Assembly (NCBI GenBank): GCA_003260075.1
Contig: QLIY01000372.1
Location: 62,001-126,000 of the forward strand
DNA length: 64,000 nucleotides
Reading direction: 5' to 3'
Origin: Phallusia mammillata
Lineage: Eukaryota > Chordata > Ascidiacea > Phlebobranchia > Ascidiidae
A program made the position numbers and the translations under genes. The notes beneath the pieces were generated by a model. That model made no database searches. It was not told where the DNA came from and worked only from the letters and a program-made list of their open reading frames with translations. The first letter of the stretch is position 1, and each line of letters starts with the position of its first letter. Below are positions 63,444 through 64,000 of the stretch, in pieces.

Positions 63444-64000
63444 GTTTTGGTGATCAGAAATCAGCTGTTTTGCACAGCAATGCTATTTCGTTTTATTAAG
63501 TTATCACTCACATTTTCAGTTTTGGCAAAGGTTTCACACCTATGACGTGATTTAAACCTAATAAGCGTGCTTCGGTTTCGTATATGTCAAGCAAAACTTT
63601 GTTAATAAAAATAAAGATGAAAAAATAAACTTGACATTTTTGCGTGATAAATGTTTTTTTAAATGCTCGTTGTCAGGTCGGCCGCCGCATGACCACGGGT
63701 TACTTAAGGTCAACTAGTAGGTATTACTAACACAGTTCAGAACTTTCTTTCGTCATAACGTAGCGTTTTTTTGGCAACAAATTTAGGAATCAACACTCAA
63801 GGCATGTATAAATTAGGTTAAACGGTGTTGTTGAACAGTAAGGACGGCGTGCTATTGAAAACGGTGTCAATAGGTCAAACAGTCGTTTGGCGTGTGCACC
63901 CTGAGAGGTTACTACAGGTCAATGGTTTTGCGAAACAAAGTTAAATGAAAAACAATTTGTTATGTGTACACTTGTAGCAAATTGCTTTTTAATTTAAAGT
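63444..64000 (+). repeat. Inverted repeat arm 2 (partner 54749-55281)
   Basis: The reverse complement of arm 1, running to the window edge and so possibly longer. It is intact where arm 1 has a 66-G run. It differs from arm 1 by scattered substitutions and short indels. Confidence 0.85.

Larger units (their letters stand above)
62212..64000. other. Repeat-rich end of window, no further exon found
   Basis: It contains an AT-rich stretch, tandem GGTTCACCCACAGGCCCCC units, copies of the TTTGGTCAAGAAAGAGTGCTT repeat, an 88-G run and inverted-repeat arm 2. No ATRX-like continuation could be recognised. Confidence 0.5.

Overview
This is a piece of an intron-rich animal genome. Seven protein genes can be read from conserved exons with GT-AG (once GC-AG) junctions that keep frame across every splice: the last exon of a JIP3/JIP4 scaffold gene (+), a ZFAND2-type AN1 zinc-finger gene (+), RBPJ/Su(H) (+), a steroid 5-alpha-reductase SRD5A1/2 (-), a full-length dual oxidase DUOX (+), the kinesin-2 motor KIF3A (-), and the ADD-domain exons of an ATRX-type gene (+). 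The compact spacing (about one gene per 9 kb), AT-rich short introns, vertebrate-like protein sequences, and signs that two divergent haplotypes were merged suggest a tunicate, probably a Ciona-like ascidian. That is an inference and is not proven by the window.

Layout. 1-171: JIP3/4 C-terminus. 1645-5406: ZFAND2, 8 exons, 267 aa, with a candidate membrane-protein ORF in intron 3. 6931-26935: RBPJ, 11 coding exons, 548 aa, with a 7.7-kb CpG-rich second intron. 27677-30286 (-): SRD5A, 5 exons, 255 aa, tail-to-tail with RBPJ and head-to-head with DUOX. 32453-49891: DUOX, 31 exons, 1541 aa. 51903-58723 (-): KIF3A, 15 coding exons, 670 aa, tail-to-tail with DUOX. 59877-62211: ATRX-type ADD exons, head-to-head with KIF3A. 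The remainder to 64000 is repeat-rich. The genes are not an operon or pathway; they are independent neighbours (Notch effector, steroid reduction, H2O2 generation, intraflagellar transport, chromatin reading).

The most interesting biological signal is a dense cluster of CSL/Su(H) recognition sites (GTGGGAA on either strand) inside the large intron of the gene that encodes CSL itself. There are nine exact 7-mers in about 2.1 kb (7584-9667), including a head-to-head pair, and five more in later RBPJ introns. By my reading only four occur in the other ~43 kb, two of them inside coding exons. This looks like an autoregulatory Notch/CSL enhancer.

The most important technical signal is that the homopolymer G (or C) runs are not biology. 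Five are exactly 10 bases long and each joins two copies of the same flanking sequence. Longer ones (66, 70, 88, 91 and 1454 bases) sit where unique sequence is missing. They behave as gap placeholders written as G instead of N. They create false poly-Pro and poly-Gly ORFs and false duplications of RBPJ exons 9 and 10.

Mobile DNA is mostly small non-autonomous elements. These include a 63-bp and a 328-bp hAT-type MITE sharing termini and each with an 8-bp target-site duplication, two further hAT-type elements, and several hairpin elements, one of which ends 28 bp before a DUOX exon.
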